Origin: Blastopirellula sp. J2-11
GTDB lineage: Bacteria; Planctomycetota; Planctomycetia; Pirellulales; Pirellulaceae
Reading direction: 5' to 3'
Length of the DNA: 64,000 bases
Assembly: GCF_024584705.1 (NCBI RefSeq)
Contig: NZ_CP097384.1
Coordinates: 4,960,001-5,024,000 of the forward strand
Both the position numbers and the translations under genes were made by a program. Under the pieces are notes generated by a model. That model did no database searches. It was not told the origin of the DNA and was given only the letters and a program-made list of their open reading frames with translations. Below are positions 1 through 7,865 of this stretch, one piece after another. Position 1 is the first letter of the stretch. Each line of letters opens with the position of its first letter.

Positions 1-212
1 TCGAGCATCCCGTCGGTCTCATGATTCAGCAGATGGTAAACGCATTGGGCGTTGTACAGATAAAACGTGTTCAACGCTCCATGCTTTTCCAACGCCTGCT
101 TCAGATTCATGCAGTGTTTTTGATACTTCGGCGACGCGTCGAGCGGGATATCCATCCGCCCAATCGACCGAAGCGGCAAGCAATCAAATTCAATCTCTAC
201 CCAGCGCTGCAT
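1..212 (-). CDS. Conserved hypothetical protein, N-terminal part (runs off left edge)
   Basis: An open minus-strand frame starts at ATG 212 and stays open to base 1, giving 70 codons; the C-terminus lies outside the window. The protein begins MQRWVEIEFDCLPLRSIGR and continues with a charged, soluble sequence without signal peptide or membrane segment. It lies 48 nt behind the secreted-protein gene that ends at 261 on the same strand, so the two may be co-transcribed. The frame is preferred to the opposite-strand frame because it begins just after a gene boundary and has normal amino-acid composition. I do not recognise a domain, and no function is proposed. Confidence 0.6.
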   Translation of the reverse strand, partial: MQRWVEIEFDCLPLRSIGRMDIPLDASPKYQKHCMNLKQALEKHGALNTFYLYNAQCVYHLLNHETDGML

Positions 213-260
213 AACGGGTGCTCTTAGAAAGTGAGGAGCCGCGTGTCGTTCGTTCGATAA

Positions 261-2411
261 CTATTTTACCGAATTCGCGCCGCTAGCGAGATCCTTGTTT
301 GCCGTTTTCTTGACCGGCATCACCCAACCGAGCGTTGCCCAACCGTCGCTAACGACCAATTCTTCCAACTGCAACGGTCCAGCGCCTTCCCAGCGTCCTT
401 TCAATTTCAGGCCTTCACCCACGATCTCCGGCTCAAACAACGCTTCAAACTTCTTATGCAGAAAGGTCTTCAGCGTAATATCACGGATCCCTTGGCGTTC
501 GCGGCTCAAATATTCGACGGTGACGTCTCCCTCACGGGTCAGTTTGGCGCCTTTTTCTCCGCGTTCGACCAGATAGACGGCGCTAATCCGGGCAGGATTG
601 TTGAACTCGCTCTCACCGCGGGTGAACTGACGTCCGCGAATCGAAATTTCGATCCGATCTTGCCCAAACCGGACCTCAACTGGCCGCTGATAGTCAAAGG
701 TGATCGACCAGGGATCCTTTTCCGGCGTGATCTGCAATTCCTCGGGAACCTCTGTTCCCCGCTCTTTGAGCAGTTCCACCAATTTCACATCGGTAAGCTT
801 GATCCCTCCTAGCAGCACTTCCCCCATATTGGTCGGCATCGACTCATGCAGTTGGACGCCGATATCCGTTGACGACGGTGCAGGCGCCGGCGGCAGCGTT
901 GGCGCGGCTAGCTGAAACCGATTCGCTTTCATCATGACGACATGGACAGCGTCGGTGGTCGACGAGATCTCGAAGATCTCCGGAAATTCGTCGCGGCTAT
1001 CGAGCGGCTGACGAATTTCTTTGCGTAATCGCGTATTGGCGTCCCGTACGAGTTGGACGGTTTCTGCGTCCATGCGGCTGGCGACGCGCTGTTCGGCATG
1101 TTGCGAAGCGATCGCTTCAGCCTGCGACTTCTGTTGGTAAGCCTTATTGGTGGCGATATTTCGGACCAACCCCGAATTGGCGCGAATCGAGTTGAAAGTT
1201 GAGGATGTACGACAATCGGCTGTGGCTCTCGTATCACTCACGCCATTCGCATCGACCAACAACGATTTCTTGCCCAAGACCGAGGTGACTCCGCTAGAGT
1301 GAACGGTCACTGGACCGTTGCGGCCCACATTGTTGGTTCTTGTGACGGCGTCTAACACCAGCTGAACTTGGGCGGCGGCGGCGTTAGGAATCAAATTGAT
1401 CTTCAAATCGCCGACGGTTCGCCCAGTGCCGTAAATACTGGTTCCCAAAATGTTGTCACGAACCGGCTTCGTGTCATCGACTTTACGGTCGATGCCATAC
1501 CCAACGAATCGTTCCGACGCCGTTACGAACAGGTTCGGGTAGTTCAGCGAATCACGCGCACTTTTGACCAGTTCTGGTATTTGCCCGCCTTGCGCTAACC
1601 AACCGAGTTGGGCGCCGACCGCAGCCGCATCGTCGGCATTCGGATCCTCGGTATATTTCTTCAAGCTTTCGACAAGCAGCCCTAGCTGCATTTCGTACAT
1701 CTCTTTGTATTGCTCGGTCGACGCGAAGAATTGCAGGTCGATATAGCGACGCAGCGCGCGGCGAACATTGGCGAACTGCGGATACTCCAAACCTTTGGCG
1801 CCTGAGTGGAAACGAAGATAGCAACGTTCGAGCATCCCCAGATCAGGCGACTCGGCAGCTAGCTGCTGCGTCAGATCGTCCCACCGCAGATAGCTCTTCC
1901 AACCTTGTTCGGTGGCGCTGCCGCTGTTGTGGATGTACTTCTCCAAGAGACCGATCGCCGCTTCGAGTTTGGACTTTGCAGCGGCCGCTTGCTCTGCTGT
2001 AACCGGCTGAAATTGACTCTGCGCGTCGGCAAAAATTTCTGCGACCGGTTTTTTCTCGACATCAATCGCTTCAATCCAATTTGCTAATTTTGTTTGGACC
2101 AAGACAAATTGCGGTAATTTTAATCCCGGTGCGTTGCTCTGATATTGGAGAAGAATTTTCTCGAGGACTTCCGGCGACGCTTTGTCCCCCAATTGGATTT
2201 GGGTGAGCAAAGTATCACTCTGCAAGTAATCGTCCCACCCTTGCCGCTTTTTGCCTTCGCCCAACCATTGGCCAAGAGATTGCTGAGCTTTGAAAACTTG
2301 CTGTGGGAGCGAATCTTGCCCCTGCACATGATCTGCGGTGCAAGAAAAGATCGCCGCCACCAAAAGTGCTATGGCCCAACTAGAGAATTTAGCAACCGTG
2401 CTGCGAAACAT
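261..2411 (-). CDS. Large secreted protein of unknown function
   Basis: A 716-residue protein with an N-terminal signal peptide: basic start, hydrophobic stretch at about residues 11-25, and likely cleavage before QDSL near residue 32. The mature part is mostly helical and polar. Near residues 380-480 there is a Ser/Asn/Thr-rich stretch and an Ala/Glu/Arg-rich helix, and around residue 520 a short Pro/Ala linker (LPPAPAPSS). The C-terminal 200 residues look beta-rich, with alternating hydrophobics. No catalytic motif, haem motif or membrane anchor is visible. It is probably a periplasmic or cell-surface protein. The conserved-looking linker suggests at least two domains. Function unknown; only secretion is well supported. 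Confidence 0.8.
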   Translation of the reverse strand: MFRSTVAKFSSWAIALLVAAIFSCTADHVQGQDSLPQQVFKAQQSLGQWLGEGKKRQGWDDYLQSDTLLTQIQLGDKASPEVLEKILLQYQSNAPGLKLPQFVLVQTKLANWIEAIDVEKKPVAEIFADAQSQFQPVTAEQAAAAKSKLEAAIGLLEKYIHNSGSATEQGWKSYLRWDDLTQQLAAESPDLGMLERCYLRFHSGAKGLEYPQFANVRRALRRYIDLQFFASTEQYKEMYEMQLGLLVESLKKYTEDPNADDAAAVGAQLGWLAQGGQIPELVKSARDSLNYPNLFVTASERFVGYGIDRKVDDTKPVRDNILGTSIYGTGRTVGDLKINLIPNAAAAQVQLVLDAVTRTNNVGRNGPVTVHSSGVTSVLGKKSLLVDANGVSDTRATADCRTSSTFNSIRANSGLVRNIATNKAYQQKSQAEAIASQHAEQRVASRMDAETVQLVRDANTRLRKEIRQPLDSRDEFPEIFEISSTTDAVHVVMMKANRFQLAAPTLPPAPAPSSTDIGVQLHESMPTNMGEVLLGGIKLTDVKLVELLKERGTEVPEELQITPEKDPWSITFDYQRPVEVRFGQDRIEISIRGRQFTRGESEFNNPARISAVYLVERGEKGAKLTREGDVTVEYLSRERQGIRDITLKTFLHKKFEALFEPEIVGEGLKLKGRWEGAGPLQLEELVVSDGWATLGWVMPVKKTANKDLASGANSVK

Positions 2412-2634
2412 GAATCGTCCTTCAGGAGCAAACGCGAGGGGGTGTAGGTCGCTGCAAAAGTCCTAATCTTGATAACACGAATAGATAGCGAAAGCCACTA
2501 CGTTTTCCCAACCGCCAACTATTGAATCCCACACAATTCCCACTTATCCTATTCTTCGGGATACACGCACACCAAGCTTTCTGCGCATTGTGCATGATCC
2601 GCCTAATCTGCGGCTTGGTAACCTCGTCACCCGA

Positions 2635-2664
2635 TTGACTCGCATAATCGGCACGCGCTATTCT
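2635..2664 (+). promoter_or_regulatory. Candidate sigma-70 promoter for the thioredoxin/CAP-like gene
   Basis: TTGACT at 2635-2640 and TATTCT at 2659-2664 are separated by 18 nt and lie 50 nt upstream of the next start codon. The -35 matches consensus at five of six positions and the -10 at four. The 302-nt gap 2412-2713 separates divergent genes, so promoters are expected here. I see no RNA gene or further repeat in the gap. Confidence 0.35.
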
Positions 2665-2713
2665 GAATCTCTTACGTAGCTCATGAATTCGGCAGAATCG
2701 GTCTATTCTGCAC

Positions 2714-3604
2714 ATGCTGCTTCGAATCACCCCCAGGGCAAAGTTGATGCTGAAGCGAACCCCCTTGGCAATCGCCGCGCTGCTCGCCATCACGATCACG
2801 CAAACGGTCCTCGCCGATACGCCGTATTGGTACGACGACTACTCTACTGCGGTACGAACAGCAACGAACGAAGGACGAATGCTGCTGATCTACTTCCGTG
2901 ACGAAGATCAGACGAAGCAAGCAGAATTCCAACGCGTACTCGACGACCCCAAAGTCGCCGAGTTGCTCAACAACTATATCCTGGCCGAACTTCCCCTCGA
3001 CGCGACCGTCGGAACCAATACCGGTAAGACCAAGTTAATGTCGCACGGCTCCTTCCAACATATGGCGGGTCAGCCGGGTATCGCGATTGTCGATTATGTC
3101 GATTCCAACGATGAAACCTACGGCTACGTCGTTAGCCAGTTCCCCTTCCGTGATCGCCGCGTTCGCAGCATTCAGCAAATGCAGACCATCCTGTCGCTTC
3201 CGCGCGGATCTCTGACGCAGCGAACCTTAATCTATGCGGTCCGCATGCATCCCGAACGTCCGCGCAGCACCAACGGCGCCTTCCGCCGGCTGCTGGCGGT
3301 TGCGACGTTCCAACACAGTCGTCTGCAAGCGCGGATGCAACTGCAAGGCCATCATTCGTGGGAGTCTCGCTTCCACCAACTCTCGGGCCAACTTCCCGGC
3401 CACATGCTGCCAACCGAAGTCTGCGCCGAAAGCTGGCCCGGCCAGAATCTGGAAGACGCCGCGATCGAATGCGTTCGTAGCTGGCGTCACTCGTCAGGTC
3501 ACTGGTCAGCCGTTAGTGCTGATAACACTTATTACGCTTATGACATGAAGCGTGGTAATAACGGCATCTGGTACGCCACCGGCATCTTCGCCAAGAACCG
3601 CTAA
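2714..3604 (+). CDS. Exported protein: thioredoxin-like N-terminal part plus CAP/SCP-like C-terminal part
   Basis: A 296-residue exported protein. The signal peptide is basic then hydrophobic (about residues 12-34, ending VLADTPYW); ATG 2747 is an alternative start giving a more compact signal. Residues about 37-160 resemble a thioredoxin-like fold: a helix, the strand MLLIYFRDE, and a later proline-containing GQPGIAIVDY, but there is no CxxC, so no dithiol redox activity is expected. Residues about 190-296 resemble a CAP/SCP (PR-1) domain: ATFQHSRLQARM, an H-x-x-W-E-x-R segment, then a GQNLEDAAIECVRSWRHSSGHW block matching the family pattern of a helix followed by W-x-x-S-x-G-H. Both assignments are by eye. 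A role in the envelope is likely; ligand unknown. Confidence 0.7.
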   Translation: MLLRITPRAKLMLKRTPLAIAALLAITITQTVLADTPYWYDDYSTAVRTATNEGRMLLIYFRDEDQTKQAEFQRVLDDPKVAELLNNYILAELPLDATVGTNTGKTKLMSHGSFQHMAGQPGIAIVDYVDSNDETYGYVVSQFPFRDRRVRSIQQMQTILSLPRGSLTQRTLIYAVRMHPERPRSTNGAFRRLLAVATFQHSRLQARMQLQGHHSWESRFHQLSGQLPGHMLPTEVCAESWPGQNLEDAAIECVRSWRHSSGHWSAVSADNTYYAYDMKRGNNGIWYATGIFAKNR

Positions 3605-3624
3605 AAGCGGCCGAAACTCCCTAC

Positions 3625-3729
3625 CGCCGGTGCAATCGTCAGCACCGGCGCTGGGATGTTGATTTTCTACCACATGCGGTGAGGTAAATTCGCCGCATGT
3701 CCCCATTTCGCATGCTAGGTTTGCCTAGC
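3625..3729 (+). other. Cluster of three hairpins between two genes
   Basis: Three inverted repeats follow each other. CGCCGGTGC (3625-3633) pairs with GCACCGGCG (3642-3650). ACATGCGG (3672-3679) pairs with CCGCATGT (3693-3700). GCTAGG (3714-3719) pairs with CCTAGC (3724-3729). The first, 20 nt behind the stop codon, could end transcription, but no strong T-tract follows it. The others lie in the leader of the downstream lipoprotein gene. Confidence 0.45.
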
Positions 3730-3796
3730 CCGCATATTTTCTGTGCGCGGCGGCAAACCAATTCGGCGGCTAAGACAGCCCAAACCGAGTAGTAGC

Positions 3797-6373
3797 ATGC
3801 GTCCAGTTCATCCTAACAACACGAATCGATTCGTTGTGATCGCACTGCTCGTTTCCCTAGGGGGAAGCGGCTGTTCGTCGGTCCGCGTTCCGTCCATCGA
3901 TCCGACTGGCCGTCATATCTTTGCGTGCAATCAGTCGACGTCGCTCACGGGTCCCGCCGATTGCCTGCCGAAGCCGGCCTACGCCGCTCCTCCTGCTCCA
4001 GGTCCTTGTAACGCTCCCGGCGTAGCCGTCAGCACTCCGTTGCCGAAACCTCCCAAAGGCGCGGTCGAGCCGGAGAAATCGCTTAGTCTCTCACCGTCGC
4101 GCGTCGTTGCGCCGGTTGGCACCGAAGTAGTGTTGGTCGCCGGATTGAACGGCGATGAATGCTGCTTGACGCAAGGGGGACGTCCCATCAAATGGATGCT
4201 CTCGCAAGATAGCGTCGGCCACTTTTCGGAAGTCGGCGGCAGAGACACCACGACTCGGTTCGCTTCGCTCGGGGGCGAGCAAGGAATCATCAGCCCGGTC
4301 TACGCCGTAGGGCGTACGCAGTTGTGCGATCAAACGGTCGATCGCGGCACTGAGATCCCCGGCGATGATGTTCGCGTGCTGCGCGGCCAAAACTGGATCA
4401 GCGTCAGTTCTTCGTCGCCCGGCACGAGCCGCGTCACCGCGCTCGCCACCAAATTAGAGAACTGGCCCGCTCGTCAGCGTGTTGCGACTGTTGAGTGGAT
4501 CGACGCCCAGTGGCAATTGCCAACTTCCGCCTTCCAGCGAGCCGGCGAACGCGCCTTCCTAACGACAACGGTCTCAAGCCAAACGACCAATTCGCCGCTC
4601 GACTCGTGGATCGTCAAATATGAATTGATCGACGGCGTCGCCGCCGGCTTCATTGTGAACGGCGTGGTCGCCACCACACCGGCCGTCGAAGTGACGACTG
4701 ACTCCACGGGTCGCGCCACAGCCGAGATCGCTCCCGCCTCCCGAGATCAGCCAGGCGCCGCCCGCGTGCGGATTACGGTGATTCGTCCCGCGCATGCTCG
4801 CTTTGGCACTAGCGAACGGTTGACGCTTGCTTCTGGCGACGCAACGGTCACTTGGAGCGCACCGCAGCTATCGGCCGAAATCGCTGGTCCAGCCGTCGCC
4901 GAGATCGACTCGACGGCGACGTATGACCTGGTGATCTCGAACCAAGGGGATGTGCCGGCCAGCAATGTCGTCGCCTTCATTCCCCTGCCGCCCGGAATGC
5001 AGTACGCCGAGAGCAGTTTGCCGGCGACGCAGCGCGGCAATGACATCGAGTGGAGCATTGGCCAACTCGAAGCCCGCGGCTATCGACGCATCCAACTGGT
5101 CTGTGCCGTTCGCGGCCCCGGCGACCACCAGCTATGTCTTTCAGTCTCTGGCGACGGAGAACTGCGACATCGCAGTTGCGCCAACACCCAGGTCGCATCC
5201 AACAATATTTCGGTCCAGATCAATAGTCCGCAGTCGATCACCAACGGGTCCGAGTTCGACACGATCATCACCATTCGGAACAACGGGACCAATCCGCTGA
5301 CCAACCTGGTGCTGCGTGACGAGTTCTCCACTGGCCTCGAGCATGTCAGCGGCGCCGGCAATATGATTGCGACCGATCCCGTTTCGCTGGCCCCTGGCCA
5401 GACGATCAACGAAACGCTCACCTTCCGCGCGGTTGGAACCGGTCGGCAGTGCCATCGTATGACGGTGACCGCCGATGGCGAAATGCCCGTCCTGCGGGAA
5501 GCGTGCGTCGAAATCACCCCTCCAGCCGCACAGCCCAACTACAACTTGACCTTTGTCGCCAGCGATCCCTTAGCGACGCCTGGACAAACGGTGCAATCGG
5601 TCCCGCAAGGCGCCGACGTCCTCTTCACGCTGCGGCTAGAAAACATCGGCAGCACGCGTCTGACGGCGGTCCGCGTTGACATCAACTACGACGCGAACCT
5701 AACCGGCCTGGAAGCGACTCAAAATTCCGACAACTCGGAACTACGAACCGTCAAATGGCGATTCGACGATGGCATCGCTCCGGGGCAAAGCGCCGAGCTT
5801 CGTCTGCTTTGCCGAGCCGACGAGCTCTCGCAAGCCGCGTGTGCCCGGGCTACGATCAGCACCGGCGAAACGCAACCGCGAACAGCCCAGTCTTGCGTGC
5901 AAATTACGCCCCCTACGACGCGACCGCCAGAACAACCCCCGGCGGTCAATCCCAACGGCGGCGGCAACAATACTCCGCCGGCGACGCAACAAGGGAAACT
6001 GACGGCCAAGATCGCTTCGCTGCAGGGAGACGTGCGGATTGGTCAGTCGATCAAGTATGTCCTGTATGTCAAGAACGAATCGCCGGTCGAGGATGGGAAC
6101 GTGCAAATCACGCTTCGCTTCTCGCCGGGACTGAAGTCTCCTCAGGTGAACCTGCGGGATGGGGGAAATCTTGGCGCACCGCGGCTCAGCCCTGACGGCA
6201 GCGCCCTTGCTCTGCCGCAGATTAACTTGCTACGAGCCGGTGAGACGCTGGAGTTCGACGTCGAAGCTGTCGCCACGACGGCTGGGCAACAAACGATCGT
6301 CGTCGAAGCGACCAGCTCTCGGTCCCGCGAATTGGCGACCTCGCAAGAAACGACCAACGCGTTTCCGAATTAG
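3797..6373 (+). CDS. Large lipoprotein with DUF11-type (OmcB-like) repeats
   Basis: An 858-residue lipoprotein if started at ATG 3797. This start is chosen over the in-frame GTG at 3743 because it gives a proper lipoprotein signal: basic residues, the hydrophobic run VVIALLVSL, then GGSGC with Cys near residue 26. Residues about 380-830 hold repeated Ig-like beta domains of the DUF11/conserved-repeat type, each with a YDLVISNQGD-, FDTIITIRNNG- or VLFTLRLENIG-like strand followed by A/T-x-N-V and L-x-P-G motifs. A Pro/Asn/Gly-rich linker near residue 720 separates the last repeat. Many cysteines are present, as in chlamydial OmcB-type cysteine-rich outer-envelope proteins. A structural role at the cell surface is likely; binding partner unknown. 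Confidence 0.85.
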   Translation: MRPVHPNNTNRFVVIALLVSLGGSGCSSVRVPSIDPTGRHIFACNQSTSLTGPADCLPKPAYAAPPAPGPCNAPGVAVSTPLPKPPKGAVEPEKSLSLSPSRVVAPVGTEVVLVAGLNGDECCLTQGGRPIKWMLSQDSVGHFSEVGGRDTTTRFASLGGEQGIISPVYAVGRTQLCDQTVDRGTEIPGDDVRVLRGQNWISVSSSSPGTSRVTALATKLENWPARQRVATVEWIDAQWQLPTSAFQRAGERAFLTTTVSSQTTNSPLDSWIVKYELIDGVAAGFIVNGVVATTPAVEVTTDSTGRATAEIAPASRDQPGAARVRITVIRPAHARFGTSERLTLASGDATVTWSAPQLSAEIAGPAVAEIDSTATYDLVISNQGDVPASNVVAFIPLPPGMQYAESSLPATQRGNDIEWSIGQLEARGYRRIQLVCAVRGPGDHQLCLSVSGDGELRHRSCANTQVASNNISVQINSPQSITNGSEFDTIITIRNNGTNPLTNLVLRDEFSTGLEHVSGAGNMIATDPVSLAPGQTINETLTFRAVGTGRQCHRMTVTADGEMPVLREACVEITPPAAQPNYNLTFVASDPLATPGQTVQSVPQGADVLFTLRLENIGSTRLTAVRVDINYDANLTGLEATQNSDNSELRTVKWRFDDGIAPGQSAELRLLCRADELSQAACARATISTGETQPRTAQSCVQITPPTTRPPEQPPAVNPNGGGNNTPPATQQGKLTAKIASLQGDVRIGQSIKYVLYVKNESPVEDGNVQITLRFSPGLKSPQVNLRDGGNLGAPRLSPDGSALALPQINLLRAGETLEFDVEAVATTAGQQTIVVEATSSRSRELATSQETTNAFPN

Positions 6374-6403
6374 ATTTGTCGGGGCCGCGATGCGAATCCA
6401 TTT

Positions 6404-6418
6404 CTTCGTAGCCCGAGA
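6404..6418 (+). repeat. Short dispersed motif CTTCGTAGCCCGAG
   Basis: One instance of a motif (CTTCGTAGCCCG or its complement CGGGCTACGAAG) found in several intergenic gaps of this window: 6404, 6570-6584, 9327, 9580-9594, 18696-18710 and 31305-31319. It can form a small hairpin, CTTCG/CGAAG. It lies 12 nt upstream of the long inverted repeat at 6430. Confidence 0.5.
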
Positions 6419-6429
6419 CGCAAGTATCG

Positions 6430-6529
6430 AAATCAGCCGCACGGCGTTAGCCGCGGTTTTTTTGTCTCCCATTTTCCGTCGACAATCAGTTCCTGTCAGA
6501 AACCGCGGCTAACGCCGTGCGGCTGATTT
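6430..6529. repeat. Perfect 30-bp inverted repeat with 40-nt spacer
   Basis: The arm at 6430-6459 (AAATCAGCCGCACGGCGTTA followed by GCCGCGGTTT) is exactly complementary to 6500-6529. The 40-nt spacer contains no gene. It lies in the 311-nt gap 6374-6684 behind the DUF11 lipoprotein. It could work as a bidirectional terminator, because a T-run follows the left arm. Its length and perfection are more typical of a palindromic intergenic element. No copy elsewhere in the window. Confidence 0.75.
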
Positions 6530-6554
6530 TGGGAGAGAAGCCGGAGCGAAAGAT

Positions 6555-6584
6555 TTTCCCTCGCTCGCGCTTCGGTCTACGAAG
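6555..6584 (-). repeat. 30-bp REP-like sequence, copy A
   Basis: TTTCCCTCGCTCGCGCTTCG with the next 10 bases, ending CTACGAAG, matches 18681-18710 at 28 of 30 positions. It combines a CCCTCGCT block, also seen in the long palindromic element, with the CGGGCTACGAAG-type end. It lies between two genes and codes for nothing visible. Confidence 0.6.
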
Positions 6585-6684
6585 CAGTTGTAGGATACAC
6601 AGTGCGGACCGATGCTTTCAAAAGCGTGCCCCACTCCGCTTCTTGGTCCTCACACAGCGGACCCTACGATGTTAAAATCCAAGC

Positions 6685-7011
6685 ATGAAACGCTTTGTTC
6701 TGCTCTATCACCAGTTCCCTTCAGGCCATGCCGACGCGAGTCACTATGACTTGATGTTGGAAGCGGACGGAGAGCTGCGCACTTGGCGATTGGGCGCGAA
6801 GCCCGACATGCTGCGGCCCGTTCAGGGTCAGCCAATCGCCCCCCATCGTTTGGCCTACTTAGACTATGAGGGCGAAGTCTCCGGCGATCGGGGCTCGGTC
6901 ACGCGCATGGATCGGGGCGAATATGAGATTGTCCGCGACGATGCGGCCGCACTGATCGTCGACCTTTACGGCAACGTATTGAGTGGTCGACTCGCGGTCT
7001 TAATCTCTTGA
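6685..7011 (+). CDS. Stand-alone LigD 3'-phosphoesterase-like protein
   Basis: A 108-residue protein that resembles the phosphoesterase (LigD_N) module of bacterial NHEJ ligase LigD. The family pattern begins with a conserved His in an early strand, then H-x-D-x-x-L-E and a Trp-containing strand; here these are H9, H20-Y-D22-L-M-L-E26 and the segment ELRTWRL. The later DYEGEVSGDRGSV block fits the family's product-release loop region. No ligase or polymerase module is attached and no ku gene is nearby. Possible roles are 3'-end trimming in DNA repair or an unrelated phosphoesterase activity. The 3' end overlaps the convergent gene below by 46 nt. Family assignment is good; activity is inferred. 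Confidence 0.7.
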   Translation: MKRFVLLYHQFPSGHADASHYDLMLEADGELRTWRLGAKPDMLRPVQGQPIAPHRLAYLDYEGEVSGDRGSVTRMDRGEYEIVRDDAAALIVDLYGNVLSGRLAVLIS

Positions 7012-7739
7012 TCGGCCGCCGCTTCTGGCGCCACCGGCGCGGCTGGTTCGACCATCTCTTCAGGCGCTTTCAGCGTTTCGCCGGCCAAAAAGATTTCTCC
7101 GTCACGCAGTTCCAACGTATCAATCCGGATGATTCCTTCGATCTGGTCCCCTTCGCTCGGCACGGTCACCAGCGCCACGGGATCTCCTTCGACTTGTTGC
7201 CAGCGCAGCGGGATCTTCGCTTCTTCGGCGCGGCGCGCCACTTCGTCTAGCAAACTGCCAAGCGGAAACGGCAAGGACCCGGCCGCAACGTTACGGATCT
7301 GAATCGCGACGACGTTTTCTTCGTCTTCCACGAGATAGGCGTCGATCGCCAAAGACATGACCGAATGGAACTGCTGTCCTTCAAAGCGACAGCCGAGCTT
7401 CACTTGTCGCTCTTGGATCGAGATCCGGGGATCGTGCATTCCGGCTGGCAGCAACTTCGGAAATTTTTCTTCCAGATCCGACGCCAACCAACCATTGATC
7501 TGGTCGTTCGTCAGTCGCAGTTGCCAGCGGGACGGTTTGCGGATTTCGTTGGAGAAAGCGAAGACCTGCTCTTCGAGGATCTCACCGGTCTCTCGCGCGG
7601 CGGCCGGCTCGATATCGAGAGCCGCCGTATAGAATTGCGGCACATGGCGCGTCGCCTGATACATGTAGATACCAACGCCGCTGATCACGACAATCAGCGT
7701 CACTACCGCACAGGTCGCGATCTTCCACGACAATTTCAT
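6966..7739 (-). CDS. Single-pass membrane-anchored protein of unknown function
   Basis: A protein of about 257 residues starting at ATG 7739 (an in-frame GTG at 7769 would add 10 residues). One N-terminal membrane segment (ATCAVVTLIVVISGVGIYMY) anchors a soluble domain outside the cytoplasm. The motif WQLRLTNDQINGWLASDLEEKFP resembles the lipid-binding-like YpmS/DUF2140 type of anchored proteins, where an F/W-x-L-x-x-x-x-x-N-x-x-L segment follows the anchor; this is weak similarity. The C-terminus is Ala/Pro/Glu-rich. Its stop lies inside the 3' end of the LigD-like gene, giving a 46-nt tail-to-tail overlap. Function unknown. Confidence 0.7.
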   Translation of the reverse strand: MKLSWKIATCAVVTLIVVISGVGIYMYQATRHVPQFYTAALDIEPAAARETGEILEEQVFAFSNEIRKPSRWQLRLTNDQINGWLASDLEEKFPKLLPAGMHDPRISIQERQVKLGCRFEGQQFHSVMSLAIDAYLVEDEENVVAIQIRNVAAGSLPFPLGSLLDEVARRAEEAKIPLRWQQVEGDPVALVTVPSEGDQIEGIIRIDTLELRDGEIFLAGETLKAPEEMVEPAAPVAPEAAADQEIKTASRPLNTLP

Positions 7740-7865
7740 TTTCGACAGAAATCCCGCTACATCGAACACGCCAAGTGGGGAGGGCTGTCGAAATATTACG
7801 GGCGCCGCGGCGACAGGTCAATTGAAACCTGCGACCGCTAGCGATGTCGGCGCCGGTCGCTCGAA

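Noticed and set aside
2422-2799. A 125-codon minus-strand open frame in the divergent gap before 2714
   Set aside because: It overlaps the start of the exported protein gene and the promoter region, and has no protein-like pattern.
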